Counted from the stretch's first letter, positions 21,479 through 30,127 are shown. The stretch is DNA of 64,000 nt from Rhodanobacter sp. (GCA_040371205.1 AP031382.1:1-64000); one strand, 5' to 3'. Translations and numbers: made by a program. Notes: generated by a model from the letters alone, not told the origin.

Positions 21479-22495
21479 TCAGCCCTGCGCGCTGTCCGCC
21501 TCGCGGTGGTAGCGCGCGGCCTGCTCCACTTCCTGCTTCGAGCCGAGGAACACCGGCACGCGCTGGTGCAGGCCGGTGGGCTGCAGTTCCATGATGCGGC
21601 CGCGCCCGGTGCTGGCCGCGCCGCCGGCCTGCTCGACGATGAAGGCCATCGGGTTGGCCTCGTACATCAGGCGCAGCTTGCCGCCCTTGTCGCGGATCTT
21701 GGCGTCCAGCGGATAGAAGAACACGCCGCCGCGGGTCACGATGCGGTGCACGTCGGCCACCATCGAGGCCACCCAGCGCATGTTGAAGTCGCGCCCGCGC
21801 GGGCCGTCCTTGCCGGCCAGCAGCTCGCCGATGTAGCGCTGCATCGGCGCTTCCCAGTGGCGCTGGTTGGACATGTTGATGGCGAACTCGCCGGTCTGCT
21901 CGGGGATGCGGATGTCGCGGCGGCTCAGGATGAAGCTGCCGATCTCGCGGTCCAGCGTGAACTCGTGCGTGCCGTGGCCGAAGGTGAGCACCAGCAGGGT
22001 GCTGGGGCCGTACACCACGTAGCCGGCGGCGAGCTGGGTGGTGCCCGGCTGCAGGAAGTGCTCGGCCTTCGGCTCGGTGACGTCGTCCGGGCAACGCAGC
22101 ACGGAGAAGATCGTGCCCACCGAGATGTTCACGTCGATGTTCGAGCTGCCGTCCAGCGGATCGAACAGCAGCAGGTGCTGGCCCTTGGGGTACATGTCGG
22201 GAATCGGCTGCGGGTCTTCCATTTCCTCCGACGCGCAGGCGGCGAGGTGGCCGCCCCAGGCGTTCGCCTCCAGCAGGATCTCGTTGGAGATCACGTCCAG
22301 TTTCTTCTGCGCCTCGCCCTGCACGTTGTCGGTGCCGGCCGCGCCCAGCACGCCGCCCAGCGCGCCCTTGCCGGTGGCCACGCCGATGCGCTTGCAGGCA
22401 CGGGCAACCACCTCGATCAACAGCGAAAGCTCGGTGTTGATGTGGCCGGCGCGGCGTTCCTCGATCAGGAACTGGATGAGCGAAACGGGTTTCAT
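21479..22495 (-). CDS. fbp: Fructose-1,6-bisphosphatase class I
   Basis: Fbp hydrolyses fructose 1,6-bisphosphate to fructose 6-phosphate in gluconeogenesis. The 338-residue length is typical for class I. Motifs are [18 protein letters not shown] near 52, the metal and phosphate site [16 protein letters not shown] near 110, and [21 protein letters not shown] near 265 with the substrate-contacting YEANP. It diverges from the PfpI-like gene; a perfect palindrome lies in the 140-bp gap. Confidence 0.97.
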   Translation of the reverse strand: MKPVSLIQFLIEERRAGHINTELSLLIEVVARACKRIGVATGKGALGGVLGAAGTDNVQGEAQKKLDVISNEILLEANAWGGHLAACASEEMEDPQPIPDMYPKGQHLLLFDPLDGSSNIDVNISVGTIFSVLRCPDDVTEPKAEHFLQPGTTQLAAGYVVYGPSTLLVLTFGHGTHEFTLDREIGSFILSRRDIRIPEQTGEFAINMSNQRHWEAPMQRYIGELLAGKDGPRGRDFNMRWVASMVADVHRIVTRGGVFFYPLDAKIRDKGGKLRLMYEANPMAFIVEQAGGAASTGRGRIMELQPTGLHQRVPVFLGSKQEVEQAARYHREADSAQG

Positions 22496-22570
22496 GAGAC
22501 GTCCGTGGCGAGGTGGCGGGCAAGGTGCGCATTGTCCGGGGTTCGTCTGAACTGCGCCATGCCTGTATCA

Positions 22571-22596
22571 CCTGCTGACACCAAGGTGTCAGCAGG
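22571..22596. repeat. Perfect palindrome between fbp and the PfpI-like gene
   Basis: Two 12-base arms (CCTGCTGACACC and its exact reverse complement) surround AA. It lies 75 bp upstream of fbp and 40 bp upstream of the PfpI-like gene, so it could be an operator serving both divergent promoters or a hairpin in one leader. Confidence 0.6.
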
Positions 22597-22612
22597 GGGC
22601 GTGCAAGCTTTG

Positions 22613-22628
22613 CCTCCCATCACGGAGG
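22613..22628 (+). promoter_or_regulatory. Hairpin that can mask the ribosome binding site
   Basis: CCTCC at 22613-22617 can pair with the Shine-Dalgarno GGAGG at 22624-22628, with a 6-base loop. The ATG follows at 22636. The stem is short, so masking would be mild. Confidence 0.3.
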
Positions 22629-22635
22629 GAACGAC

Positions 22636-23247
22636 ATGCGCGACACGGTTTACTTCCTCGTTTTCGACGGCTATGCCGACTGGCAGGCCGCGCTGGCGCT
22701 GTGCGAGATCCGCCGCCCCGGCGACTGGCAGGTGCAGGCGGTGGGCTTCTCGATGGCGCCGGTGACCTCGATGGGCGGCCTCGCGGTGCAGCCCGAACGG
22801 ACGCTGGCGCAGATCGACCTGGCTCGCGCGGCGCTGCTGATCCTGCCCGGCGGCCACCTGTGGTCGCGCGGCGAAGGGCTGGCTGCGGTCGCCGCCGCGC
22901 GCCGCGTGCATGCGGCCGGTGCGCCGGTGGCCGGCATCGCCGACGGCGTGCTGGCGCTGGCCCGCGCCGGCCTGCTCGACCACTGCCGGCACACCGGCAA
23001 CCACGCCGGCCACATCGACGCGCACGTGCCCGACTACCGCGGCGCCGAACAGTACGACGCCACCGTGCTGGCGGTGAGCGACGGCGGCACGCTCACCGCC
23101 AGCGAATTCGGCAGCGTGGAGTTCGCGCGCGAGGTGATCCGCACGCTCGACCTCTACAACGCCAGCGACCGCGAGCACTGGTTCCGCCTCTACAAGCACG
23201 CCATGCCGCCGCCGTGGCTGGCCGGCATTTCCGCGGCGGCGGCATGA
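22636..23247 (+). CDS. DJ-1/PfpI family glutamine-amidotransferase-like protein
   Basis: The 203-residue product has the class-I amidotransferase-like fold pattern: LVFDGYADWQAAL at the start, LLILPGGHLW near 68-76, and the elbow region VAGIADGVLALARAGLLD at 98-115. In PfpI and DJ-1 relatives the elbow reads like AICGATLALARAGLL with a nucleophilic cysteine; here that position is A102, so the usual catalytic cysteine is missing. It may be a non-enzymatic or binding member. GGAGGG ribosome binding site present. A small ORF overlaps its stop by ATGA. Confidence 0.82.
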   Translation: MRDTVYFLVFDGYADWQAALALCEIRRPGDWQVQAVGFSMAPVTSMGGLAVQPERTLAQIDLARAALLILPGGHLWSRGEGLAAVAAARRVHAAGAPVAGIADGVLALARAGLLDHCRHTGNHAGHIDAHVPDYRGAEQYDATVLAVSDGGTLTASEFGSVEFAREVIRTLDLYNASDREHWFRLYKHAMPPPWLAGISAAAA

Positions 23248-23459
23248 GTGCGGGAGCCCACGCCATGACCAGGAAATCCGCCATCGACAGGGTGCTGATG
23301 GCCTACCGCCCGCTTTACCTGCAAGGCCTGTTGCGGGACGGGCAATACCGCCTGCCGGTGTCCTCTGCGGCCAAGCCGGCAGCCAGACGCCGGTACATGT
23401 TGTTGGCGGCACTGACCGGCCTGCGCCACCTCCTCTCGTCCACGAGGGACGCGCCATGA
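23244..23459 (+). CDS. Small hypothetical protein
   Basis: I do not recognise this 71-residue ORF. It begins with an ATG that overlaps the stop of the PfpI-like gene (ATGA), and an internal ATG at 23265 would give a 64-residue form. The product is basic (AAKPAARRRYMLLAALTGL) with one short hydrophobic patch. Position and coupling make translation plausible; lack of recognisable similarity keeps confidence low. Confidence 0.4.
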   Translation: MSAGAHAMTRKSAIDRVLMAYRPLYLQGLLRDGQYRLPVSSAAKPAARRRYMLLAALTGLRHLLSSTRDAP

Positions 23460-23518
23460 AGAAGACCGACCACGAGCATCGCCATGGCGGCGCAGTACTT
23501 GCGAGGGCAGCACCATGA
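23456..23518 (+). CDS. Very small coupled ORF before the cupin gene
   Basis: This 20-codon ORF begins MKKTDHEHRHGG. It overlaps the preceding small ORF (ATGA) and its own stop overlaps the cupin ATG (ATGA). It may be a translated relay between genes or chance. Confidence 0.25.
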   Translation: MKKTDHEHRHGGAVLARAAP

Positions 23519-24039
23519 GCAAACCCATCCTCAACCTCGACGAACTCGAAGCCATCCCGCTCGACGTGCTGAACCGGCAGTACGGCGGCAACCCGATGCC
23601 AGCGAAGTTCGGCGGCGCGCTGGCGCCGATCGGCCAGCGCCTCGGCGCGCAGAAGCTCGGCTACAACCTCACCACGGTGCCGCCGGGCATGCGCGCGTTT
23701 CCGTTCCACGCGCACCGCGTCAACGAGGAGATGTTCTTCGTGATCGAGGGCACGGGCGAAGTACGGATCGGCCACGAGACCTGGCCGATCCGCGCCGGCG
23801 ACGTGATCTGCTGCCCGCCCGGCGGGCCGGAAACCGCGCACCAGATCGCCAACACCGGCGAGGTCGCGCTGCGCTACCTCGCGGTGTCCACCAGCCAGAC
23901 CCCGGAAATCTGCGAATACCCGGATTCCGGCAAGTTCGCCGCGATGCATGCCGGCGGCAAGGACGCGGACGGCAAGCCGCAGGGTTTCCGCCACGTGGGC
24001 CGGGCCGCCGACGGCCGCGACTACTGGGACGGCGAGTAA
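23515..24039 (+). CDS. Cupin domain protein
   Basis: The 174-residue product has one cupin barrel: metal-binding motif FPFHAHRVNEEMFFVIEG (about 62-79, with two histidines and a glutamate) and second motif near PPGGPETAHQIAN (about 103-115). Such single-domain cupins range from sugar isomerases to dioxygenases and binding proteins; no substrate can be assigned. A GAGGG ribosome binding site precedes the ATG. It is the last member of a run of coupled genes starting with the PfpI-like gene. Confidence 0.85.
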   Translation: MSKPILNLDELEAIPLDVLNRQYGGNPMPAKFGGALAPIGQRLGAQKLGYNLTTVPPGMRAFPFHAHRVNEEMFFVIEGTGEVRIGHETWPIRAGDVICCPPGGPETAHQIANTGEVALRYLAVSTSQTPEICEYPDSGKFAAMHAGGKDADGKPQGFRHVGRAADGRDYWDGE

Positions 24040-24085
24040 ACGAAACGCACTGGCGGTCACCGCGCAGGCAAGCCACCATGCAACG

Positions 24086-24790
24086 ATGCGACGCGCCGAC
24101 CGCCTGTTCCTCATCATTCATGCCCTGCGCGGTCGCCGCACCGCGCTGCCGGCGCGCAACCTCGCCGAGACGCTGGGCGTGTCGCTGCGCACGGTCTATC
24201 GCGACGTGGCCGACCTGCAGCTTTCCGGCGTGCCGATCGAGGGCGAGGCCGGCGTCGGCTACGTGCTGCGCAAGGGCTCGGACATCCCGCCGCTGATGTT
24301 TACCGCCGACGAACTCGAATCGCTGGTGGTGGGCACGCGCTTTGTGCGCGCGTTCGCGGGCGACCGGCTCGCCGCCGGCGCGCAGGCGGCGCTGCTGAAG
24401 ATCGAAGCCGTGCTGCCGCCCGAGTTGCGCGAGCGCGCCGCGCGCACGCGCATCTACGCGCCGGTGTGGCGCGACCAGGGCCGTGCCGATTTCGCGCTGC
24501 TGATCGACCGCCTGCACGCGGCGATCGAGCAGCGCGACGTATTGCGCCTGGACTACCGCGACGAAGGCGGCCAGCCCAGCCTGCGCGAGGTGGAGCCGCT
24601 CTGCCTCGCGTTCTGGGGCGGCAAGTGGACGCTGGGCGCGTGGTGCCGCCTGCGCGGCGATTTCCGCAATTTCCGCCCCGACCGCATCCACGCCAGCGAA
24701 GCCACCGGCGAAACCTTCGCCGAAGTGCGGGGGCGCAGCCTCGACGATTACCTGCGCGCGGTGGGCGGCAGCCAGGTGGGCATGAGCTGA
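24086..24790 (+). CDS. HTH-WYL transcriptional regulator (YafY-like)
   Basis: The 234-residue product has an N-terminal winged HTH (about 1-55, NLAETLGVSLRTVYRDVADL) and a C-terminal WYL ligand-sensing domain (about 130-215, with LRLDYRDEGG and PLCLAFWGGKWTLGAWCRLR). WYL proteins respond to nucleic-acid or nucleotide ligands in several systems, and many YafY types are simple local regulators. Start ATG at 24086 gives MRRADRLFLIIHALRGRRT, the normal family start. It lies 46 bp after the cupin gene and probably regulates neighbours. Confidence 0.9.
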   Translation: MRRADRLFLIIHALRGRRTALPARNLAETLGVSLRTVYRDVADLQLSGVPIEGEAGVGYVLRKGSDIPPLMFTADELESLVVGTRFVRAFAGDRLAAGAQAALLKIEAVLPPELRERAARTRIYAPVWRDQGRADFALLIDRLHAAIEQRDVLRLDYRDEGGQPSLREVEPLCLAFWGGKWTLGAWCRLRGDFRNFRPDRIHASEATGETFAEVRGRSLDDYLRAVGGSQVGMS

Positions 24791-24890
24791 GTGCGGTTCG
24801 ATCGCCGGCGCATGACCTTCGCCGCATTGCGTTGGCGGCCGCGACGTGGGACGGTTTCCGGTTGTACGCCCGAAACCGCGAGGAGCACCC

Positions 24891-26711
24891 GTGACCAAGA
24901 TTCTGCCGCTGGCCGTCGCCACCGTATTGGCCGTCGCCGCCGGCCTGCCGCCGGTGCGGGCCGCGGCGGCAACCGGTGCCGTTCCGGCGGGCACCGCCGA
25001 TGCGCGCTTCGAGCGGATCTACACCGCCGAATGGGCATGGCGCACCGGGCAGTCCGGCATCAGCGCCTCGGGCGAATCGCAGCCGAACGACGGCCGCCTC
25101 GACGACGTGGACGCAGCCAGCCAGCAGCAGCGCCTCGACTACTGGCGCAAGGTGATGAAGCAGCTCGGCACGATCGACGTGCGGCAGCTCTCGCCGGAAA
25201 ACCGGGTGAACTACGCGGTGTACCGCGAGCAGATCCGCAACTTCGTCGCCGACCAGGCATTCAAGAACTGGCAGATGCCGTTCAATAGCGACTCGGCGTT
25301 CTGGAGCGACATCGGCGACGACCTGGGCGGCGACCACCTGCGCACGGTGGACGACTATCGCCGCTACCTCGACCGCCTCGGCGAGATCCCGCACTACTTC
25401 CAGCAGCAGATCGACAACATGCGGCTGGGCCTGAAGCGCGGCTTCAGCGTGCCGCGCGAAGTGCTGACCGGCCGCGACAAGTCCATCGCCGCGGTGGCCG
25501 ACCTCACCGACCCCACCGCCAGCAGCTTCTACGCGCCGTTCGAGCGGATGCCCGCGAACATTCCGGACGACGAGGCGCAGGCGCTGCGCGGCGAGGCGCT
25601 GCAGCGCATCCGCGACCAGGTGATCCCCGCCTACGCGAACCTGCTGAAATTCTTCGACGACGAATACGTGCCGCAGGCGCGCACCACGCTGGCCGCCGAA
25701 GCGTTGCCGGACGGCAAGGCGTACTACCGCCAGCAGCTGCGCGAATACACCACGCTCGACCTCACGCCCGAGCAGATCCACCAGATCGGCCTGCAGCAGG
25801 TGGCGAAGATCCACGCCGAGATGCTGGAGGTGATGAAGCAGACCGGCTTCAAGGGCAGCTTCGCCGACTTCCTCAACTACCTGCGCACCGACCCGCAGTT
25901 CTACGCCAAGACGCCGCAGGAGCTGCTGGACAAGACCGCGTGGGTAGCCAAGGAAGTGGACGGCCAGATCGGCAAGTTCTTCGGCCACCTGCCGCGCGAG
26001 CGCTTCACCATCGTGCCGGTGCCGGCCGACATCGCGCCGTACTACACCTCCGGTCGCGGCGGCGCCGACGCCTACCTGGTCAACACCTACGACCTGAAGG
26101 CGCGTGCGCTGTACAACATGCCGGCGCTGACCCTGCATGAAAGCTACCCCGGCCATTCGCTGCAGCTCGAACTAGCCGAGGAGGACCACAGCCAGCCGGC
26201 CTTCCGCCGCGACGGCTACATCTCCGCCTACGGCGAGGGCTGGGGCCTGTACTCGGAATACCTCGGCAACGAGATGGGCATCTACCGGACGCCCTACCAG
26301 AAGTTCGGCTTCCTCACCTACCAGATGTGGCGCGCCTGCCGCCTGGTGGTCGACACCGGCATCCACCACTTCGGCTGGACGCGCCAGCAGGCCATCGACT
26401 ACCTCACCGAAAACACCGCGCTCAGCAAGCTGGAAATCGCCAACGAGGTGGACCGCTACATCAGCTGGCCCGGCCAGGCCGACAGCTACGAGCTGGGCTA
26501 CCTCACCATCCTGCGGCTGCGCGCCAAGGCGGAAAAGGCGCTGGGCGACAAGTTCGACATCCGCGCCTTCCACGACACCGTGCTGTCCACCGGCTCGGTG
26601 CCGCTGCCGGTGCTGGAACAGCGCATCGACCGCTTCATCGCCGAGGGCGGGCCGGAGCCGGATTACGGTGGCGATGGCGCGAAGGACAAGGGTGCATCGG
26701 GCGCTCCCTGA
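24891..26711 (+). CDS. DUF885 family protein, exported, putative metallohydrolase
   Basis: The 606-residue product begins at a GTG with GAGGAG 7 bases upstream, which decides the start. A signal peptide (TKILPLAVATVLAVAAGLPP) points to the periplasm. The DUF885 hallmark LTLHESYPGHSLQLELAEE is at about 410, and its HESYPGH is the presumed metal-binding motif. The family is linked to peptidase-like activity, but the substrate is not known. Longer upstream in-frame reading exists but lacks a ribosome binding site. Confidence 0.88.
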   Translation: MTKILPLAVATVLAVAAGLPPVRAAAATGAVPAGTADARFERIYTAEWAWRTGQSGISASGESQPNDGRLDDVDAASQQQRLDYWRKVMKQLGTIDVRQLSPENRVNYAVYREQIRNFVADQAFKNWQMPFNSDSAFWSDIGDDLGGDHLRTVDDYRRYLDRLGEIPHYFQQQIDNMRLGLKRGFSVPREVLTGRDKSIAAVADLTDPTASSFYAPFERMPANIPDDEAQALRGEALQRIRDQVIPAYANLLKFFDDEYVPQARTTLAAEALPDGKAYYRQQLREYTTLDLTPEQIHQIGLQQVAKIHAEMLEVMKQTGFKGSFADFLNYLRTDPQFYAKTPQELLDKTAWVAKEVDGQIGKFFGHLPRERFTIVPVPADIAPYYTSGRGGADAYLVNTYDLKARALYNMPALTLHESYPGHSLQLELAEEDHSQPAFRRDGYISAYGEGWGLYSEYLGNEMGIYRTPYQKFGFLTYQMWRACRLVVDTGIHHFGWTRQQAIDYLTENTALSKLEIANEVDRYISWPGQADSYELGYLTILRLRAKAEKALGDKFDIRAFHDTVLSTGSVPLPVLEQRIDRFIAEGGPEPDYGGDGAKDKGASGAP

Positions 26712-26719
26712 GCATCGCA

Positions 26720-26749
26720 TTGGACGTTGCTGCCGTCTTGCAGTAAATT
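26720..26749 (+). promoter_or_regulatory. Promoter of the antitoxin-toxin operon
   Basis: -35 TTGGAC (26720-26725) and -10 TAAATT (26744-26749) with an 18-bp spacer. The predicted start near 26756 favours the antitoxin ATG at 26780. Confidence 0.5.
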
Positions 26750-26779
26750 TTCCCTGTGCTTCATATGGAGAGTTCCGAC

Positions 26780-27193
26780 ATGGGCGCACATGCAAGCCGT
26801 GTTGCCGAAGCCTCGCCGCGCTTCTCGGCTGCCGATGCGGCCTTGGCTGCGCCCGCGCTGCGCAGCTTCTTCCGCCTCGCCGAGCACTGGGACCTGCGCG
26901 TGGCCGAACAGCGCAAGCTGCTCGGCGATCCGCCCGAGTCCACCTTCTACAAGTGGAAGCGCGAGCAGGCCGGCGGCCTGGGCCGCGACACGCTGGAGCG
27001 CATCAGCTACCTGCTGGGCATCTGGAAGGCGCTGCAGATCCTGTTTCCCGATCCGGCGCAGGCCGACGCGTGGCTGCGCAAGCCGAATGCCGCGCCGCTG
27101 TTCGGCGGCCACTCCGCGCTGGAACGCATGCTGTCGGGCAACGTGGCCGACCTGTTCGTGGTACGCCAGTACCTGGACGCGCAGCGCGGCTGA
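26780..27193 (+). CDS. Xre/MbcA/ParS-type antitoxin
   Basis: The 137-residue product has a helical HTH-like region (about 25-80, STFYKWKREQAGGLGRDTLERISYLLGIWKAL) and the C-terminal toxin-binding MbcA/ParS domain (WLRKPNAAPLFGGHSALERMLSG). It should neutralise the RES toxin encoded downstream and repress the operon. ATG at 26780 has GGAGAG 7 bases upstream; in-frame GTG at 26756 and ATG at 26765 are less likely. A 90-bp gap separates it from the toxin gene, longer than usual for such pairs. Confidence 0.88.
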   Translation: MGAHASRVAEASPRFSAADAALAAPALRSFFRLAEHWDLRVAEQRKLLGDPPESTFYKWKREQAGGLGRDTLERISYLLGIWKALQILFPDPAQADAWLRKPNAAPLFGGHSALERMLSGNVADLFVVRQYLDAQRG

Positions 27194-27283
27194 AGTGGCG
27201 CCATGGCGCCGGTCGCGATCCACGAGACCGCCCGACGCGAAGCTCGCTTGCCCGCTCCCAAGGAACGACACGGATAACCCGCG

Positions 27284-27988
27284 ATGCCCGCCGATCTGCC
27301 ACCCGTCCGCCGCATCCGCTGGAGCCACGCGTACCGCATCGTGCCCAGCCGCTTTCCGCCGGTGGGCGTGTACGACCGCATTGCCGATCCGGCCGACCTC
27401 GACGCGCTGTTCGCCATCGAGGCGTTGACCAATCCGCGCCTGCGTGAGGAGGCCGGTGCGCTGAAGCTGGTGCCGAAGGAGCACCGCATCAGTGGCCCCG
27501 GCGCTACGCCGGTGATGGCGGCCTTCACCCATCTGAACCCGGAAGGCAGCCGTTTTTCCGACGGCAGCTGGGGCGTGTTCTACGCCGCGCACAGCGTGGC
27601 CACGGCGGTGGAGGAAACCGTCTACCACCGCGAGCGTTTCCTCGCGGCGACCCGTGAACCGGCGTGCGAGATCCAGATGCGTTGCTACCGCACCCGCATC
27701 GACAGCCGCCTGCACGACATCCGCGGCGGCTGGAAGAAGGAGCATGACGCGGACGTCTATACGGCCAGCGTCAAGCTCGCGCGCACGCTGCGCGAGGGCG
27801 GTTCCAACGGCATCGTCTACGACAGCGTGCGTGACCGCGGCGGCGAATGCGTGGCCGCGTTCCGGCCCGACGCGGTGGCGCCTTGCGTGCAGGCGCTGCA
27901 CCTGATCTATCGTTGGGACGGCACACGCATCGCGCTGGTGCTGGAAGTGTCCGAACTCGCACGCAACATGCCTGGGGAGAAACGATGA
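27284..27988 (+). CDS. RES domain NAD+ phosphorylase toxin
   Basis: The 234-residue product has the RES-domain blocks: AYRIVPSRFPPVGVYDRIA (16-34), GSRFSDGSWGVFYAAHS (88-104), AVEETVYHR (108-116) and SNGIVYDSVRDRGGECVAAFRP (174-195). Characterised RES toxins (MbcT, Res) deplete NAD+ by phosphorolysis or hydrolysis and stall growth. The preceding Xre-type antitoxin fits the RES-Xre type II layout. It is longer than minimal RES proteins because of extra N- and C-terminal segments. Its stop overlaps the start of the SGNH hydrolase gene. Confidence 0.9.
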   Translation: MPADLPPVRRIRWSHAYRIVPSRFPPVGVYDRIADPADLDALFAIEALTNPRLREEAGALKLVPKEHRISGPGATPVMAAFTHLNPEGSRFSDGSWGVFYAAHSVATAVEETVYHRERFLAATREPACEIQMRCYRTRIDSRLHDIRGGWKKEHDADVYTASVKLARTLREGGSNGIVYDSVRDRGGECVAAFRPDAVAPCVQALHLIYRWDGTRIALVLEVSELARNMPGEKR

Positions 27989-28653
27989 AACGCTGGCTGA
28001 TCCTGCTGTTCGCCCTGCTGCCGCTGTGCGCCTCCGCGCGCACGGCCGAAAACCACGCGCAATGGAACGCCGACATCGCCGCGTTCGAGCGGGCCGACCG
28101 CGCGCAGCCGCCGCCGGCCGGCGCGGTGCTGTTCATCGGCAGCTCGTCGATCCGCTTCTGGAAGACGCTGGCCAGCGATTTCCCCGAAGTGCGCACCATC
28201 AACCGCGGCTTCGGCGGCTCGGAGATCGCCGACAGCACCTATTTCGCCGACCGCATCGTGGCGCCGTACCATCCCCGCGCCATCGTGATGTACGCCGGCG
28301 ACAACGACATCGAAGCCGGCAACAGCCCCGAGCAGGTGCGCGACGACTTCGCCGCCTTCGTGCGCAAGGCCCGCGCCGTCGACCCCGGCGTGCCCATCGC
28401 CTTCATCGCGATCAAGCCCAGCATGGCGCGCAAGGCGCTGCTGCCGCAGATCCGCGCGGCGAACGACCTGGTGCGCACCTACGCCGCCACGCAGCAACAG
28501 GTGGCCTATCTCGACGTGTTCACGCCGATGCTGGGCAAGGACGGCCAGCCGCAGGCGAAGTGGTTCATCCAGGACGGGCTGCACATGAACCGCACGGGTT
28601 ACGAGTTGTGGATCGGGATTGTGCGGCCCTGGGTGGATGCGCATGGGCGGTGA
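27985..28653 (+). CDS. Exported SGNH/GDSL hydrolase
   Basis: The 222-residue product has a signal peptide (MKRWLILLFALLPLCASA) and SGNH blocks: FIGSSSIRFWKTL near 49-61 (nucleophile serine), NRGFGGSEI near 73 (oxyanion glycine), MYAGDNDIEAG near 93 (asparagine), and DGLHMNRTGY near 195 (catalytic Asp/His). It should deacylate an ester, perhaps on a glycan or lipid in the periplasm. The ATG overlaps the RES toxin stop (ATGA), so it is translated with the toxin; such an association is unusual. Confidence 0.9.
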   Translation: MKRWLILLFALLPLCASARTAENHAQWNADIAAFERADRAQPPPAGAVLFIGSSSIRFWKTLASDFPEVRTINRGFGGSEIADSTYFADRIVAPYHPRAIVMYAGDNDIEAGNSPEQVRDDFAAFVRKARAVDPGVPIAFIAIKPSMARKALLPQIRAANDLVRTYAATQQQVAYLDVFTPMLGKDGQPQAKWFIQDGLHMNRTGYELWIGIVRPWVDAHGR

Positions 28654-28756
28654 TGCTGGTATTGCATAAGGCATGATCGCATTCTGATGTGGCCTGCTTT
28701 CAACCCAAAGCAAGCACCAACTTGCATGTTTTAGGTTCAAGATGAGGGGATAGCTT

Positions 28757-29341
28757 TTGCATATTTCTCAAAGCCAGCACAAGGTTGCTGGGGCGATGGT
28801 GGATTTGATAGCGAATCGCGTCGGCTCCGAACGCGCGGTTCATCCCGAGACAGCGATAGCTTGTGCGGCTCGACTTGCCGGAAGTCTGCTCTTGCGGTCG
28901 TTCGGCTTGAAGTTGGAAGGTTTTGCGCCGGGGGCGGTTTTGCTTTCCAACGAAGCGAATGGGCGAGGCCCACAGCTCATTGGTATTTTGGGTGGGGCCT
29001 TGCAGAACATGGGCGTGGCGCTCGACCAGACAAAGCTCGGCGGCGATAATTCAATGCGCGGTCAGGCACCTAAGTTCACGTTGGTGGAGTCGTTGGGCTT
29101 GGTGCAAGACGATGCTCTGCGCATTGCGAACGAGTGCGGACTTGGTCTTGAGGAGGCAGCGCAGGCTGCAGCCCTCGCAACTGCTTTCATCGTCCAAGAG
29201 TGCGCAAAAGACATTGGTGGCGAAGTTGGTTTCAATGCGGCTGTCTACGGGTTCATCGAAGGCTGCAAGACTGTCCCGCCCTCTTTGCGATCCGAAGTGG
29301 CGACACCGAAAGACAAGAGACCTTGGTACAAGCTTTGGTAA
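28757..29341 (+). CDS. Hypothetical protein, 194 residues
   Basis: I do not recognise this protein. The TTG at 28757 has GAGGGGA six bases upstream, which favours it over the in-frame ATG at 28796. The product is mostly helical, rich in Ala, Gly and Leu (AACAARLAGSLLLRSFGLKL, LEEAAQAAALATAFIVQEC), with no signal peptide and a Lys/Pro-rich tail ending DKRPWYKLW. Codon use is visibly less GC-rich than in the flanking genes. It sits at the left edge of the AT-richer accessory patch. Confidence 0.65.
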   Translation: MHISQSQHKVAGAMVDLIANRVGSERAVHPETAIACAARLAGSLLLRSFGLKLEGFAPGAVLLSNEANGRGPQLIGILGGALQNMGVALDQTKLGGDNSMRGQAPKFTLVESLGLVQDDALRIANECGLGLEEAAQAAALATAFIVQECAKDIGGEVGFNAAVYGFIEGCKTVPPSLRSEVATPKDKRPWYKLW

Positions 29342-29374
29342 CCGCGTTCCGGCTTACTGCCTACGGTAGAAGCC

Positions 29375-29640
29375 TCACGTATCCGCCCCCACCGCAAACC
29401 CTTCCCGCGTCCCGCGATTTAACACGCGATCCCCATCCAGCACATCCGCCGCCGCATGCGCCGATTCGGCCTTGAGCTTCGCGTAGATCGGCGTGAAGTC
29501 GGGACGGGTGGCGTCGAACAACTGCTCGAAGTTGTCGATCACGAAATAGGTCTGCTGGTAGGTGTCGATCTTGTAGCCCGTGCTCATCACACGCTCCAGA
29601 CCGAAGCCGACGTGGTTGGGCGTCGGCGAAGATCAGGGTG
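29375..29640 (-). pseudogene. Truncated, diverged copy of the phhA 3' end
   Basis: Reading on the minus strand, this stretch encodes the last roughly 85 residues of phenylalanine 4-monooxygenase: PNHVGFGLERVMSTGYKID, then through TYQQTYFVIDNFEQLFD to the C-terminal NRGTREGFAVGADT. It matches the intact phhA end at 32017-32280 with scattered silent and missense changes. An in-frame stop lies just upstream of the homologous part and an apparent one-base shift near 29630 disrupts the alignment, so this is a remnant. Intact phhA lies 2.6 kb to the right in the same orientation. Confidence 0.85.
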
Positions 29641-30127
29641 TCGATGGAGGAAAGGTCGAGGCTTGCGAGCGATTCCAGGAGCATGGCTTCCCTGCATGGC
29701 TGGTGCGTAAGCCCATCGTGTGGAGGCGATGTCGAGGCAATACAAGACCGCAGTGAAAAGCCGGTACGGGGCCATTGCGTGTAGATCACAGAGCGGAGAC
29801 CGTCGGATCATTTCAGCTGCGTTTGCGACCAGGCAAAAAGCGCCAACGCTTTAGAGCCTCGCATTGACCGCCCGCTCCTGGTCGCAGACAGCCCTTGCGA
29901 CCATCGCTGCGACCGAGGATGCACCGAAGGGCTGGACCAGACCCGAAGCAGCCATTTCCGAGATGAATTCCTCCGTTCGGCTATACGTCGGTTTATTAAC
30001 CGGACCCAGCTAAGATAAGATCGAGGTAGAACAAGGGATTGCGACAGAATCTTTTGATGAGATCAGGAATGAATAACCGCACCCGTGGATTCGTATATTC
30101 AACATTTCTTAGTCCAATCAATTCCAC
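29641..30127. other. Gene-free AT-richer stretch
   Basis: No supported gene in these 487 bases. A small palindrome (arms CGGTT/AACCG at 29989-30002) and a TATATT -10-like hexamer at 30094-30099 upstream of the next gene are visible; no matching -35 or ribosome binding site stands out. Confidence 0.4.

Noticed and set aside
21369-22571. Long extension upstream of the patatin lipoprotein
   Set aside because: It overlaps fbp in another frame; the lipoprotein signal defines the true start at 21356 or 21368.
29361-29789. 142-codon minus-strand ORF over the phhA remnant
   Set aside because: It is out of frame with the recognisable PhhA peptide, so it is not a preserved protein.
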